Below, piece after piece: positions 1-8,911 of a stretch of 34,190 bases of DNA; position 1 is the first letter of the stretch, and each line of letters opens with the position of its first letter. The translations under genes were made by a program, and so were the position numbers. The DNA is taken from assembly GCF_012395185.1 (NCBI RefSeq), contig NZ_JAAZTU010000041.1, positions 1-34,190 of the forward strand. Direction: 5' to 3'. This DNA is from Vibrio aestuarianus. Its GTDB lineage: Bacteria > Pseudomonadota > Gammaproteobacteria > Enterobacterales > Vibrionaceae. A model generated the notes under the pieces. The model was not told the origin of the DNA. It saw only the letters and a list, made by a program, of their open reading frames with translations, and did no database searches.

Positions 1-49
1 CTTCATTATACTCACTCCAGTTCGCTATCTTCTTCTTCGACTTACCCAT
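1..49 (-). CDS. IS5-family transposase, N-terminal fragment
   Basis: The minus-strand reading frame starts with ATG at 49 and runs off the window edge after 16 codons (MGKSKKKIANWSEYNE). The same start is seen in the right-hand copy. The position about 80 bases inside the inverted repeat and the basic start fit IS903-group IS5 transposases. The rest of the protein, including the DDE residues, lies outside, so activity cannot be judged. Confidence 0.8.
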   Translation of the reverse strand, partial: MGKSKKKIANWSEYNE

Positions 50-127
50 AACAACACCATGCTTCTACTACATGGGATCAGATCGCAGGACTGAGAAAAG
101 GTTCCAACTGATTTAGTCAACAACGCC
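1..127 (-). mobile_element. IS5-family element, 5' end (left copy, partial)
   Basis: This is the terminal 127 bases of an IS element that continues out of the window to the left. The inner end is an inverted-repeat tip reading GGCGTTGTTGACTAAATC on the minus strand, typical of the IS903 group of IS5. The sequence is an exact reverse complement of positions 34064-34190, so two copies of one IS flank the window in opposite orientation. The bases just inside the two copies (128 onward, and before 34064) do not match, so they do not form one target duplication. Confidence 0.9.
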
Positions 128-1234
128 TAACCACACTAACATCCGCACTTGCGTCAACTTCTGTTCACGCCAATGTACCAGCAGAACACCCACTGGCTAT
201 GTACCTAAATGCGCAGGGTGCATCGATTTGCTTACCTGTTACTGCAGCGAAACAGTCTTTTTATCTTGATTTCGTTCAGGGCGCCTACGACAGCTTCCAT
301 GCGCAAATGGGAGGCGACCATGCACTTTATTACATGATCAACTTCAGCACTGTGATGTGCACTGATAATGTTAATCCAGCGGCAAAGCAAAAAATATTGG
401 CAAGTAATATCAACAACGAAATCGGTAACATCACTGTTAAAACAGACAGCGAAGGTGAACTGAAAATGGATGACTACTTCGTACATCCAACCTTCCGTCA
501 CCAAGGTGTCATGATGCTCCACAAAGGTGAAGTAGTATACGAAGCCTACCCAGGTATGAAACCAACAGGTTCTAATATCTGGATGTCATCATCAAAAACT
601 CTAACGGGTCTCATCACTGCAATGCTGGCAAAAGAAGGCAAGCTAGACATGAGCGCTTCAACTACCAAATACGTCCCTGAGCTTAAAGGCACAGCATGGG
701 ATAAAGTGACTATCCTTGACTTAGTTAACCATACTGCTGGCCTAGACCACGAAGAGAACAACACGTCAATTCTCGATCCAGAAGGCGTATTCGTGCGCTT
801 CATCAGCTCAGCACTTGGCACCACTGAACGCTGCGAAACGGTAGGAACATGGCATGACGTGTAAAAAGATGTAAAACCGCTAGAAAACGAAAAGCTGGGA
901 TAAAGTGGCACACGAGCAAGTCGTTACGCCTAAGCTACTTGAGCGCATTCGCTCAGCAGGCAGCGCAGACGCATTTGTAGGCGGCCGTAAAGAAGATCAG
1001 GCTGTGAGTCTATTTGGCGAAAAACCAATCAAAGGCGCTTACCAGCTCGACTTCATTTTTGAAGACGGTGCTATGTACAAACACGGTAACTCTGGCCAAG
1101 GTATCTACATCGATCCATCGCGTGACTTTGCTGCCGTTTACTTCGGAGCAACACCTTATGTGCCACCATACGGTGAGATCAAAGCACCTGCTTACTTCCG
1201 CAAAGTGGTAGAGCAGTTAGGTTGCGTAAAATAA
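128..1234 (+). pseudogene. Serine hydrolase (beta-lactamase fold, SxxK) pseudogene, 5'-truncated by IS
   Basis: The frame is open from the IS border at 127 and begins inside a signal peptide (residues LTTLTSALASTSVHA), so the IS removed the promoter, start codon and first residues. The SxxK nucleophile motif of class C/esterase-type serine hydrolases is visible as MSSSKTL near 585-605. The third motif is probably HGNSGQG near 1081-1101. The frame hits TAA at 862-864. Residues that look like the same protein continue to a second stop at 900-902. It then jumps to a C-terminal segment (HEQVVTPKLLERI onward), implying an internal deletion near 900 of roughly 70-100 codons. It resembles 6-aminohexanoate-dimer hydrolase or esterase-like family members. 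Truncation, nonsense codon and deletion make function very unlikely. Confidence 0.85.
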
Positions 1235-1260
1235 GCACATAAATTTATCGGAATAAGACC

Positions 1261-1290
1261 AAAGCCTAAGCGGAAACGTTTAGGCTTTTT
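1261..1290 (+). terminator. Rho-independent terminator after serine hydrolase relic
   Basis: A 12-bp stem with one G-U pair (AAAGCCTAAGCG against CGTTTAGGCTTT) closes a GAAA tetraloop and is followed by a T run. It lies 27 bases after the pseudogene stop. Confidence 0.85.
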
Positions 1291-1457
1291 GTGGTTTAAC
1301 CAGCCACACTAAATAGGAGAACGCATACGGAATAGAAATGCTATCAAATATTGTTAGCGAAATATTGGTGGGAACGCCAAAATATGGAAAATAAATAGCG
1401 TGACATAGTTCAAATTAACATAACTCTGTTTAATCTCTTTCAATTATTAAAACGCAT

Positions 1458-1480
1458 AATGAACGATATTAACGTTCATT
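1458..1480. promoter_or_regulatory. LysR-box-like palindrome, copy 1 (lysR promoter)
   Basis: Perfect 8-bp arms AATGAACG and CGTTCATT are separated by 7 bases (ATATTAA), ending 16 bases before the regulator start at 1497. A near-identical copy lies at 2390-2410, upstream of the next gene. The position fits an autoregulatory LysR operator; that role is inferred. Confidence 0.7.
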
Positions 1481-1496
1481 TTACTGGAGTAGGGGT

Positions 1497-2393
1497 ATGT
1501 TTTCTTATGAGTTACTGAGTTCTTTTTGTGCTGCCTACGAGGAAGAGAGCTACAGTCTAGCGGCAAAAAAAGTTGGCAAAGACCGGACAACGATTCGTGA
1601 GCAAGTAAAAGCGTTGGAGGATACTTACGGAGTTGAGCTTTTCTTCATCGAAGGGAAGCGAGTTAAACCCACAAAGAACGCGATACATTTATATGCTCAT
1701 GCTAGGCATCTTGTAAATAGTTCAGATAAACTTCATAGTGCTTTCAGATACGTAGAAGGAGGCGGGCCGCTTAAATTAACGATATACCATGACTCCGGCT
1801 TGTCTAACGTTTTAGCCCTAAAAATCGAGCAAGAGCTTTCTCAGACATACCCTCAACTAAAAACTAAATGGTCCCACACAGATCGGAACGATGCATTCCT
1901 AGCATTGCAAGGCAATATGAATAGCATTGCATTTATGCCTCATTTAAATGCCAGCCACCTACCACCCAAAGCCATAAGTTATTCGCATATCGGATATGGA
2001 AAGTTAGGTGTTTATGTCGGGCGAAAGAGCAAACTGAGACATATCGAGAATTTGAGCTTTGGTGACCTCTCGCTCGAAAAACAGTATGCATCCGCGGACC
2101 TGATTAATTTTTCTCCAGATCTTTTTACCGTCTCCTCCCAAATACATGTTGTTAGTAACAATGACATGTTATTTGAAATGGTGAAGTATGCGGGCTGGGT
2201 AGTAACCCATAGAGAGCTTGCCGAACCATATGCTCAGCGCGGGGAACTCTATGAAATTGAAGTTGCAGAGCTAAGCAACAGTGCTAAGTTGGGACTATCA
2301 ATGTTTTATTCTGTGGATTTAGAGGACAGCCCTGTCGCGGACTTAGTTAAGTCCATCGCAAAAACACACTACGAAGACTCTTTGAGTTTATGA
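1497..2393 (+). CDS. LysR-family transcriptional regulator
   Basis: A 298-residue protein with an N-terminal winged HTH (about residues 3-62: SLAAKKVGKDRTTIREQVKALEDTYGVELF, then a K-P-T wing). The effector-binding half is roughly residues 90-290. The length is normal for LysR proteins. The start follows a GGAG/AGGGG ribosome site. The gene lies between two copies of one palindrome, one in its own promoter and one overlapping its stop codon in front of the Ntn-hydrolase gene 88 bases downstream in the same direction. This suggests autoregulation plus control of the hydrolase. The effector is unknown. The frameshifted regulator at 3740-4547 is a paralogue, with matching KERSTM..EQVVTLED and FQIEGRKAKPT segments. 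Confidence 0.9.
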   Translation: MFSYELLSSFCAAYEEESYSLAAKKVGKDRTTIREQVKALEDTYGVELFFIEGKRVKPTKNAIHLYAHARHLVNSSDKLHSAFRYVEGGGPLKLTIYHDSGLSNVLALKIEQELSQTYPQLKTKWSHTDRNDAFLALQGNMNSIAFMPHLNASHLPPKAISYSHIGYGKLGVYVGRKSKLRHIENLSFGDLSLEKQYASADLINFSPDLFTVSSQIHVVSNNDMLFEMVKYAGWVVTHRELAEPYAQRGELYEIEVAELSNSAKLGLSMFYSVDLEDSPVADLVKSIAKTHYEDSLSL

Positions 2394-2410
2394 ACGAATA
2401 TAACGTCCAT
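2390..2410. promoter_or_regulatory. LysR-box-like palindrome, copy 2 (Ntn-hydrolase promoter)
   Basis: ATGAACG and CGTCCAT arms around a 7-base AT-rich centre. 18 of 21 positions match the copy at 1459-1479. It overlaps the lysR stop codon and lies 71 bases upstream of the hydrolase ATG at 2482, a normal place for a LysR activation site. Confidence 0.7.
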
Positions 2411-2481
2411 AATGCATTTTAATGTACCACCATTCCTAACTTAGGATATCTCTGTAACGAGAAACAATTAAGGTAAATAAA

Positions 2482-3519
2482 ATGAAATCAAAAGTATTGA
2501 ATGCAACAATTTTCGCTTTACTCGCTGCAGGGACGACATCAACAGCTTCCGCATGTACACGTGTTGTCTGGGACACCGCAGAACACGGGACATTTGTTAC
2601 TAGAACCATGGACTGGTTGGAAGCAACCTCTCCCACGCTAAGAAACATTCCCCGTGGCACAGAGTACAGTGGGCATTTAGAATTCAATGTCTCTCAGACT
2701 TCAAAGTATGATGTTACGGGAATAACTACTTATGGCATGATTACCAATGGTGTAAACAATGAAGGCCTCAGTGGAAATACATTGTTTGACGACAATATGG
2801 ATGCGGCAAAGGCAAGCTCGTTTGATGATATTGGCGTCGCTACCTACCTTACACATATCTTATCTCAGTTTGCTAACGTATCTGATGTTGTTAAATTTGT
2901 GCAAGCCTCTCCTGCAGTGTCTGAATCAGTGCCTGGAGTACCTACGGATATTACGCTTCATTACAGCTTCCAAGACGTGCGTGGTGACAGTGCCATTGTT
3001 GAATTCCGCGATGGAGAAGCAAGAATTTGGCATGGCTCAGAATACAATGTAATGACCAACCAACCAGATTTCGACGTGCATTTAACCAACATTGAGAGAT
3101 CTCAACGCGGATGGGGGAACAAAGATTCACAAAGCAGCCAAACCCGATTAATGACGGGAGGAAATATTAACGCAGAAGACCGTTTTATTCATGCCAGCTA
3201 TTTTGCTCGTCACTTAAAAGAGCCAACAAGCGTGCGCAACGGTGTCGTAAAATTAGATGGAGTTCCTTTTAAGATACCTCATGATGCACCAAACCGTCCA
3301 TTGAACGGTGTAATGCTTGGCTATGCGACTGAATACACTGTTACTGAGCATTTGCAATCAGGTGAGACAATGGTGAGATACCAGTGGGGTGATACAGCTT
3401 CTCAGTTCACATACAACGTGAAGCAAATACAAAATTCTGGTAAATCATTGGATTTTAGTATTGATACTGATGGCTTGCATGGCGATATCACTCAAGTAGT
3501 AGTGAACTCTGTAAACTAA
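2482..3519 (+). CDS. Linear amide C-N hydrolase (choloylglycine/penicillin V acylase family), periplasmic, copy 1
   Basis: A 345-residue Ntn-hydrolase. A Sec signal peptide (residues 1-24, ending TASA) is followed directly by Cys25, which becomes the N-terminal nucleophile after cleavage. Further family residues are visible: Arg-Thr-Met-Asp-Trp (about residues 41-45; the Arg/Asp pair matches Arg18/Asp21 of clostridial bile salt hydrolase), the GVNNEGL turn, an Asn in VMTNQPDFD, and an Arg in EDRFIH. The family hydrolyses amide bonds in conjugated bile salts, penicillin V and, in Gram-negative members, acyl-homoserine lactones. Which applies here cannot be read. The position matching Asn82 (bile salt hydrolase) or Tyr82 (penicillin acylase) appears to be Phe. 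An LysR-type box lies upstream and a hairpin terminator downstream, so it is probably transcribed alone. Confidence 0.9.
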   Translation: MKSKVLNATIFALLAAGTTSTASACTRVVWDTAEHGTFVTRTMDWLEATSPTLRNIPRGTEYSGHLEFNVSQTSKYDVTGITTYGMITNGVNNEGLSGNTLFDDNMDAAKASSFDDIGVATYLTHILSQFANVSDVVKFVQASPAVSESVPGVPTDITLHYSFQDVRGDSAIVEFRDGEARIWHGSEYNVMTNQPDFDVHLTNIERSQRGWGNKDSQSSQTRLMTGGNINAEDRFIHASYFARHLKEPTSVRNGVVKLDGVPFKIPHDAPNRPLNGVMLGYATEYTVTEHLQSGETMVRYQWGDTASQFTYNVKQIQNSGKSLDFSIDTDGLHGDITQVVVNSVN

Positions 3520-3526
3520 TTGTTCT

Positions 3527-3568
3527 AGGGTTCCAAACAACTCAGATATTTAGCTTTGTTGGAACCCT
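3527..3568 (+). terminator. Hairpin terminator after Ntn-hydrolase 1
   Basis: AGGGTTCCAA pairs with TTGGAACCCT, extended by a CAA/TTG pair beyond one bulged base. It starts 8 bases after the stop codon. The T run is weak. Confidence 0.65.
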
Positions 3569-3739
3569 TATTACCTCTGCCTGATTGTTCCTGAAGAACC
3601 CCCTAATTTTAATGCAGCTTTCAGCCACTATCACCTGTGTTACGATACTCTAACCCAGTGGCTTTAGACTTTGACTTACCTTCATCACCACCCTTCTGCA
3701 AGCCAGTGTCTTATACATATATAACTAGAAGGTTGCTCC

Positions 3740-4547
3740 ATGATCTCAATTGAACAGATTCACGCGTTTACTCTGGTTTATCAACACGGCTCATACAGCG
3801 CAGCGGCGCGTGCTGCGCATAAGGAGCGCAGTACAATGGGAGCAAGTCGTGACCTTAGAAGATATTGTCGGGGTGATGCTGTTTCAAATTGAAGGACGAA
3901 AGGCAAAACCCACCGATGCGGCGCACCAGCTCATCTCTCGGGCAACCAATTTAAGCAAACAAGCCAAAGGTTTTGAGTTAACGGCTTTCTCCTTGCTTGA
4001 TGAGCCACTAGAAAAGCTAATCGTAATGCATGACGAACAGATCCCAAGTGACTGGATGAGTTCTGCCATCTTAGAGATTAAGCAGCAGTTCCCTCAACTG
4101 ACCATTGATGCCATCTGTGCGTCAAGAGAGCACGCTTATGATTGCCTTGAAAAGAGCGAATGCCATATAGCGATCATGGTCACAGAAGACTCACCTAGAA
4201 CTCAGGCTCAAATTGATACGCACTATATTGGTAATCTAGCCCGTGGTGCCTATAGCAGCCCAAAGTCTCCTCTCGCCAAGCAAGATATCGTGCCGATTGA
4301 GCAACTGAGGCTCGAAACCCAGTTTGAACTGCCCCAAACGAAAGAAGGTGACTTAGGCTGCTTTCGCGTCTCAAACACGATCGAGAAAATAAGCTCACTC
4401 TATCTTGCAAGTGCTCTGTGGACCCTATGTGGTTGGATAGCATTATCCTGTTCGTTGGCAAAACCCTTCGTTGAACAAGGTCTTCTCCAACCGCTAACCT
4501 TAAATAATGCGAGGAGTTTGTCTGTTTTTTGGCTTAACCAGCAATAA
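3740..4547 (+). pseudogene. LysR-family regulator, frameshifted in the HTH
   Basis: The real start is ATG 3740 after AGAAGG (MISIEQIHAFTLVYQHGSYS...), giving the first half of a LysR HTH. At about 3836-3840 the reading switches frame. The 3740 frame dies at TGA 3888-3890, while the frame of 3750-4547 continues with EQVVTLEDIVGVMLFQIEG and the whole effector domain. Against the regulator at 1497, two bases appear lost between ATG and GAGCAA. The shift falls in the recognition helix, so the DNA-binding domain is lost. The C-terminal half otherwise has LysR character. A sequencing error is possible but the loss looks clean. Confidence 0.8.
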
Positions 4548-4920
4548 TAGAGACGAAATTCGCTTTGCGCTAGATTGCTTTAATCAACATGCTCATCCGT
4601 ACTTAGCTTGAATCAAATGCCGGCCTACTCAGCCAGGCTTATTATCTCCGCAAACATCACAAACTGATCTCCCATAGAAAAGATGACCCGTATCAACAAA
4701 TCCCCTATTGTCCTAGCCAGTTAATCAATTGACCTAAAATGCAAAGCGAAAGGTGAGCTCACTTGGTTTAATAACCCTACAAACTGGATAACACAACGCG
4801 TAAGAGGTGAGTACCTATTACCTCATGCATGTCGTCATATCCTGTTCAAATCAAGAAATGGCAAGGACGCACCTTCCTCTAAACGGATTGATTTTGGGGG
4901 AATAAACATAAGGTGAAACC
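4548..4920. other. Intergenic region, no gene recognised
   Basis: About 370 bases between the broken lysR gene and the barrel-like gene. No convincing reading frame, operator or RNA gene is seen. It must hold the promoter of the gene starting at 4921. A short GAGGT/ACCTC inverted pair sits near 4804-4825. Confidence 0.5.
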
Positions 4921-5724
4921 ATGAATAAAGCAACGCTTACCACTACGTTACTCCTAGCACTTTCCGGCACTGCCATTGCTTCGGAACAAGCGCAAGAGAG
5001 TGAAGTAATTAACCCTTCTGACTTAACCCGCGTTTATACTCAAGCCGCCGTCTTCCTAGATTCCAATGCGGACGTTCGAATGTCAGGGATGATGACTGGC
5101 GCATGGTCTGACGAGATTCAATTTGCAGGCTTTGCTGAAGGTACATTTGGCAACGATGATGCGAAAGTTGATGGCAAACATAAGCTTGGAACCGACTACC
5201 AGAAAGGTCGCGCGCAGTACTTTCAAGTCCATGCGCTAGAGAACTCTTTGCTTCCTCGCATTGGTTTCTCAACAGATTTGATCCACCAAAACGGCGAAGC
5301 GGGTACGGCTAAAGATTCTGGTTTAAAAGATACTACTTTGTTCTCAGCAGGTGTGATTGGTCTTATTAATCCAGCATACACTTTTGGTGCTAAAGTTTTC
5401 CCTAACATCGCTTACACAACGGGTAAAGTATTTGGTCAAAGCGCAGATGGCTACATGCTAAATATGTACCTAACCAAAGAGATTGGAGACTCGGGCAGCT
5501 TCATTCAGTTTTCACCTGAGTACTTCAAATCTGAAGGTGATGTGGTATCGATGGAATCGAGCAAGCTGAATTTCTTTGTCAGTGCACCAACTCGTTCTGA
5601 CCGTACTCAATGGTTAATGACGCGTTTTGAATACGGCTCAGCCGATGTCGTTTTGCCTGACGGCACTGAAATAAACAATGACCCTGAGCTGCGTGTCGAA
5701 ATCGGCATGAAGTGGTTCTTCTAA
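4921..5724 (+). CDS. Exported barrel-like protein, paralogue 1 (probable outer membrane)
   Basis: 267 residues with a Sec signal peptide (residues 1-20, ...GTAIAS). The rest is rich in alternating polar and aromatic strands and ends in ...KWFF; a terminal aromatic residue is typical of outer-membrane beta-barrels. The protein at 31115-31888 is a clear paralogue. Shared landmarks include the segment [N/D]P.D.T.VYTQ after the signal, RIGFS.D.IH / KIGFSIDAIH, SAGVIGLINP / SAGIVGMINP, FPN.AY, and ..F.PEY. I do not recognise a named family. Both paralogues lie near an Ntn-hydrolase gene, so a substrate-uptake or surface role in the same pathway is plausible but unproven. An AAGGTG ribosome site precedes the ATG. 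Confidence 0.8.
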   Translation: MNKATLTTTLLLALSGTAIASEQAQESEVINPSDLTRVYTQAAVFLDSNADVRMSGMMTGAWSDEIQFAGFAEGTFGNDDAKVDGKHKLGTDYQKGRAQYFQVHALENSLLPRIGFSTDLIHQNGEAGTAKDSGLKDTTLFSAGVIGLINPAYTFGAKVFPNIAYTTGKVFGQSADGYMLNMYLTKEIGDSGSFIQFSPEYFKSEGDVVSMESSKLNFFVSAPTRSDRTQWLMTRFEYGSADVVLPDGTEINNDPELRVEIGMKWFF

Positions 5725-5734
5725 TTAATAGCCT

Positions 5735-5769
5735 AAAGAGAGTAGATTTTATATCAAGCTACTCTCTTT
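5735..5769 (+). terminator. Hairpin terminator after barrel-like gene 1
   Basis: A perfect 11-bp stem AAAGAGAGTAG / CTACTCTCTTT with a 13-base loop, 10 bases after the stop codon. Confidence 0.7.
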
Positions 5770-5793
5770 ATTCACAACAAGGCACATTCAGCG

Positions 5794-5958
5794 ATGCTCA
5801 ATACCCATGTTGCCATTTTAGTCGTTTTCATTCTTGTGCTATCGGCACCTATTACATTTTCTCGGCTAATTAACCACTCCATGAGCCCAACCAATATTGA
5901 AAGAGGGTTGAGCCAAACTGAGTTAAACCATGTTTACACCTTACTGTTCGAGCGTTGA
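5794..5958 (+). CDS. Small hydrophobic peptide, 54 aa, uncertain
   Basis: Starts MLNTHVAILVVFILVLSAPITF, so the first half is a likely membrane segment or signal anchor, followed by a polar tail (SPTNIERGLSQTELNH). There is no strong ribosome site. It may be a real small gene or the start of a truncated exported protein. The 200 bases after it, up to the deacylase at 6161, show only another weak frame (5930-6121) that I do not support. Confidence 0.3.
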   Translation: MLNTHVAILVVFILVLSAPITFSRLINHSMSPTNIERGLSQTELNHVYTLLFER

Positions 5959-6160
5959 GCATCATTGTTCTCGCACTACTCAGGTAAACATCATTAACCC
6001 AACAGATAATACAAAAACCATGATCATAAAACGCCCTGAACTGACAGATTTTGTCACTCTATTTCAAGAAATTATTGTTCAAGTTAGGGATGACACAGTA
6101 AAAACTTTCCCGAAAAATTAACAATATTGATGGGCTTTCAACCATGATAAGGAATACGTA

Positions 6161-7819
6161 ATGACTGAGAAAAATGTAACTGCGGTTGATGCAGTAGAAA
6201 ATGAAAATACAGTAGACCACGGTCGTCGTAATATGATAGCAACCCTGGCTGCGGGCGCTGCAGTTGCACCTTTCATCTCAATAGCAGGCGAGTCTAGCTC
6301 TACAATTGATAAGAAAGTAAAACTTATGCCTAACGAAAAAGGTCCATTCGATGTGGTTATCGTTAACGGTCGTGTAATCGATCCTGAGACGCGTTTGGAT
6401 GCAGTACGTAATGTTGGTATTAAAGGTGGTCGTATTGCGGCTATTTCTGATAGAGAATTAATGGGTACTAAACGAATCGATGCTACAGGTCTTATTGTCG
6501 CACCTGGTTTCATCGATTTGCATGCACATGGTCAGCAACTTCCTGCTGCTTGGATGCAAGCATTCGATGGTGTGACTACAGGACTAGAGCTAGAATCAGG
6601 TATCCTGCCTATCGATATGGCTTACCGTGATACTGCGGCTGAAGGTCGCCCCATCAACTACGGTTTTGGTTCATCTTGGGCGTACGCTCGTGCAATGGTT
6701 ATGCAAAAAGAACTGCCACCAGCTAATGGTAAAATTTCTTGGTTTCAAACTGCATTTTCATACAATGGCTGGCAGAACTCTTTGCCAAACGAAGAAGAGC
6801 TTGCTGAAATCATCGATCTAGTCGACCAAGGTGTTAAAGAAGGTGCGCTTGGTATTTCTATTAATGCTGGTTATGCGCCAGGTATGGGGCGTAAAGAGTA
6901 TTATAAGCTGGCTAAGTTGGCTAAACAGTACGAAGTGCCTACATTTACTCACGACCGCTACATGAGTGTACTTGAACCACAAAGTTCATTTGAAGCATTA
7001 GGTGAGCAAATTGGCCTAGCAGCTATCACCGGTGCTCACATGCACGTATGCCATATCAACAGTGTCTCAAACCGTGACTTACAAGCTGGTACTGATCTTC
7101 TGAAAGAAGCACAAGCTAAAGGCTTACCAATCACAGTAGAATCATATTCTTATGGTGCTTTCTCAACGGCTATCGGTGCTGAGTTTATGCGTGGTGACGA
7201 TTGGTTAGCGCGTTTTGGTAACACTGACTACGGAACAGTGGAGCTTGAAGGTAAACCAATGACCAAACAAAGTATTCTTGATATTCAAGAAACAGCACCT
7301 GGTTCAGTCATTAACTTCCACTTCCTAAGTGAAGACACTTCTGAAGTGGATCAAAAATTACTTGATTTAGCGGTACTGTATCCAGAAGGTGCAATCGCTT
7401 CAGACGGTATGCCTTGGATTAACAGTACCGGTATCCTAGAAGGCGATATTTGGCCTCTACCAGAAGATGCGTTTGCTCACCCACGGTCAAGCGGCTGTTT
7501 CTCTCGTTTTGTTCACAAATGGATTGTTCAACGTGAAGCAATTTCATTAGTCGATGGTCTAGCGAAAACATCGCTAATTCCAGCTGAAATTATGGGTGAT
7601 GGAGTACCAGCGATGAACAAAAAGGGTCGTATACAAGTAGGCTGTGATGCTGATATTACTTGTTTCGATTATAACACTATTAAAGATAACGGTACCTTCA
7701 CTAAACCGAACCAAACGGCAAGTGGTCACCAGTTTGTCTTAGTAAATGGTCAAACTATCATAGAAAATGGTGAGCGTATTGGTACTTCTCTACCAGGTCT
7801 ACCTGTACGTCGTAGCTAA
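6161..7819 (+). CDS. N-acyl-D-amino-acid / D-glutamate deacylase-like amidohydrolase, exported
   Basis: 552 residues. Twin Arg at 22-23 followed by a hydrophobic stretch (MIATLAAGAAVAPF) suggests Tat export of a folded metalloenzyme. The amidohydrolase superfamily metal site is visible: HAH in DLHAHGQQ (about residues 121-123), DGVTT, THDRYM, the HMHVCH stretch, and the late catalytic Asp in ASDGMPW. The layout is that of COG3653 D-aminoacylases/N-acyl-D-glutamate deacylases, which remove acyl groups from N-acyl-D-amino acids with bound zinc. The start follows AAGGAA with 6-base spacing. A COG0523 metal chaperone follows 108 bases downstream without an obvious terminator, so co-expression is likely. 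Exact acyl and amino-acid preference is unknown. Confidence 0.85.
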   Translation: MTEKNVTAVDAVENENTVDHGRRNMIATLAAGAAVAPFISIAGESSSTIDKKVKLMPNEKGPFDVVIVNGRVIDPETRLDAVRNVGIKGGRIAAISDRELMGTKRIDATGLIVAPGFIDLHAHGQQLPAAWMQAFDGVTTGLELESGILPIDMAYRDTAAEGRPINYGFGSSWAYARAMVMQKELPPANGKISWFQTAFSYNGWQNSLPNEEELAEIIDLVDQGVKEGALGISINAGYAPGMGRKEYYKLAKLAKQYEVPTFTHDRYMSVLEPQSSFEALGEQIGLAAITGAHMHVCHINSVSNRDLQAGTDLLKEAQAKGLPITVESYSYGAFSTAIGAEFMRGDDWLARFGNTDYGTVELEGKPMTKQSILDIQETAPGSVINFHFLSEDTSEVDQKLLDLAVLYPEGAIASDGMPWINSTGILEGDIWPLPEDAFAHPRSSGCFSRFVHKWIVQREAISLVDGLAKTSLIPAEIMGDGVPAMNKKGRIQVGCDADITCFDYNTIKDNGTFTKPNQTASGHQFVLVNGQTIIENGERIGTSLPGLPVRRS

Positions 7820-7927
7820 ACATTCGTTGTTAATAAATAGGGCAAGTTTTTTACCCAATTTATGTTTCCTACTGTTTGTTTGCAATTTTGTTTTAGTAAT
7901 TTTCGTTGCGATAATTTAGAGGTAAAG

Positions 7928-8911
7928 ATGAATACAAAAGCCATTCCGGTCACCGTTCTTGCAGGATTTCTTGGTGCAGGTAAAACGACGCTACTCAACC
8001 ATATTTTAACCAATTCTGGCAGATCCAAAATGGCAGTAATTGTCAATGACTTTGGTTCTATTAATGTGGATGCTGACTTGGTTAAGTCAGAAGACAACAC
8101 TTTACTTACATTAGAAAATGGATGTATTTGTTGTAGTCTTGCTGAAGGTTTGGTTGTAGCCGTGATGCGCATATTAGCTCAGCAGGGTGATGAAAGGCCG
8201 GATCATATTGTTATTGAAACCTCGGGTATTTCAGAACCTTATGATGTCGCTTCTAAATTCAGCGAAGAAGACTTTAAAGAAGCTGCTCCATTGAATGCGA
8301 TCGTTACCACCATTGACGCTGAAAATGTGCTTTCATTGAATGGGGTCATGGGTGACTTAGCAAAACAGCAAGCGCAGTTTGCTGATATTGTATTGGTTAA
8401 TAAAACCGATTTAGTTTCTGCTGAGCATTTGGCTAAAGTACATGCCTGGTGTCGTGAACAATCACCATTGTCAAAATTGGTCGACGTACAATATTCAAAC
8501 GTTGACTTGCCGATTATCTTTGATGTCGAAACCGCTATGGTTGAAACGCAAGAGCATACTTATGATCATAAATGTGGTGAAGGCTGTGATCATAAAAGCC
8601 ATCAGGCTGAGAAAAAGCATCACTTTGAAACTTATAGCTATCAAACTGATGCTCCAATTTCTATCGAAAAAATCTATCCATTGTTAGAGCGTTTATCTAT
8701 GGATATTTATCGTATGAAAGGCATCTTGAACCTAGTCGAACGCCCGGATCGACAGTGTGTGTTCCAATGTACAGGTCAGCGTGCGACAGTAACTGTCGGC
8801 GACGAATGGCCAGAAGGGAAGACTAGAACTTCTTCTTTGGTCTTTATTGCGCCAACAGGCACAATTAACTTCGATGAAGTGGTTGAAGCTATAGAGCGTT
8901 TAATAAATTAA
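7928..8911 (+). CDS. COG0523 (CobW/ZigA-type) GTPase metallochaperone
   Basis: 327 residues from ATG 7928 (AGAGGT 4 bases upstream); the frame is open further 5' but without a ribosome site. Walker A GFLGAGKTT at residues 13-21; metal-binding GCICCSL (CxCC) after strand 2; ETSGISEP and NKTDL G-motifs. A His/Cys-rich loop (about residues 205-230, DHKCGEGCDHKSH) precedes the CobW C-terminal domain. The family uses GTP hydrolysis to hand a metal, often zinc, to client proteins. The gene directly follows a zinc-type amidohydrolase, the most likely client. No Zur box was recognised upstream. Not the cobalamin-pathway cobW by context. Confidence 0.9.
   Translation: MNTKAIPVTVLAGFLGAGKTTLLNHILTNSGRSKMAVIVNDFGSINVDADLVKSEDNTLLTLENGCICCSLAEGLVVAVMRILAQQGDERPDHIVIETSGISEPYDVASKFSEEDFKEAAPLNAIVTTIDAENVLSLNGVMGDLAKQQAQFADIVLVNKTDLVSAEHLAKVHAWCREQSPLSKLVDVQYSNVDLPIIFDVETAMVETQEHTYDHKCGEGCDHKSHQAEKKHHFETYSYQTDAPISIEKIYPLLERLSMDIYRMKGILNLVERPDRQCVFQCTGQRATVTVGDEWPEGKTRTSSLVFIAPTGTINFDEVVEAIERLIN

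Noticed and set aside
232..522. Minus-strand reading frame of 96 codons
   Set aside because: Antisense shadow of the serine hydrolase pseudogene; no family features or ribosome site.
5930..6121. 63-codon plus-strand frame before the deacylase gene
   Set aside because: No ribosome site, low-complexity protein, no recognisable motif; likely promoter DNA.
6118..6513. Minus-strand frame of 131 codons at the deacylase start
   Set aside because: Antisense to a well-supported amidohydrolase gene; composition is that of a shadow frame.
7862..7927. Longer N-terminus for the COG0523 protein
   Set aside because: The added residues do not belong to the family and ATG 7928 has its own AGAGGT site just before the P-loop strand.
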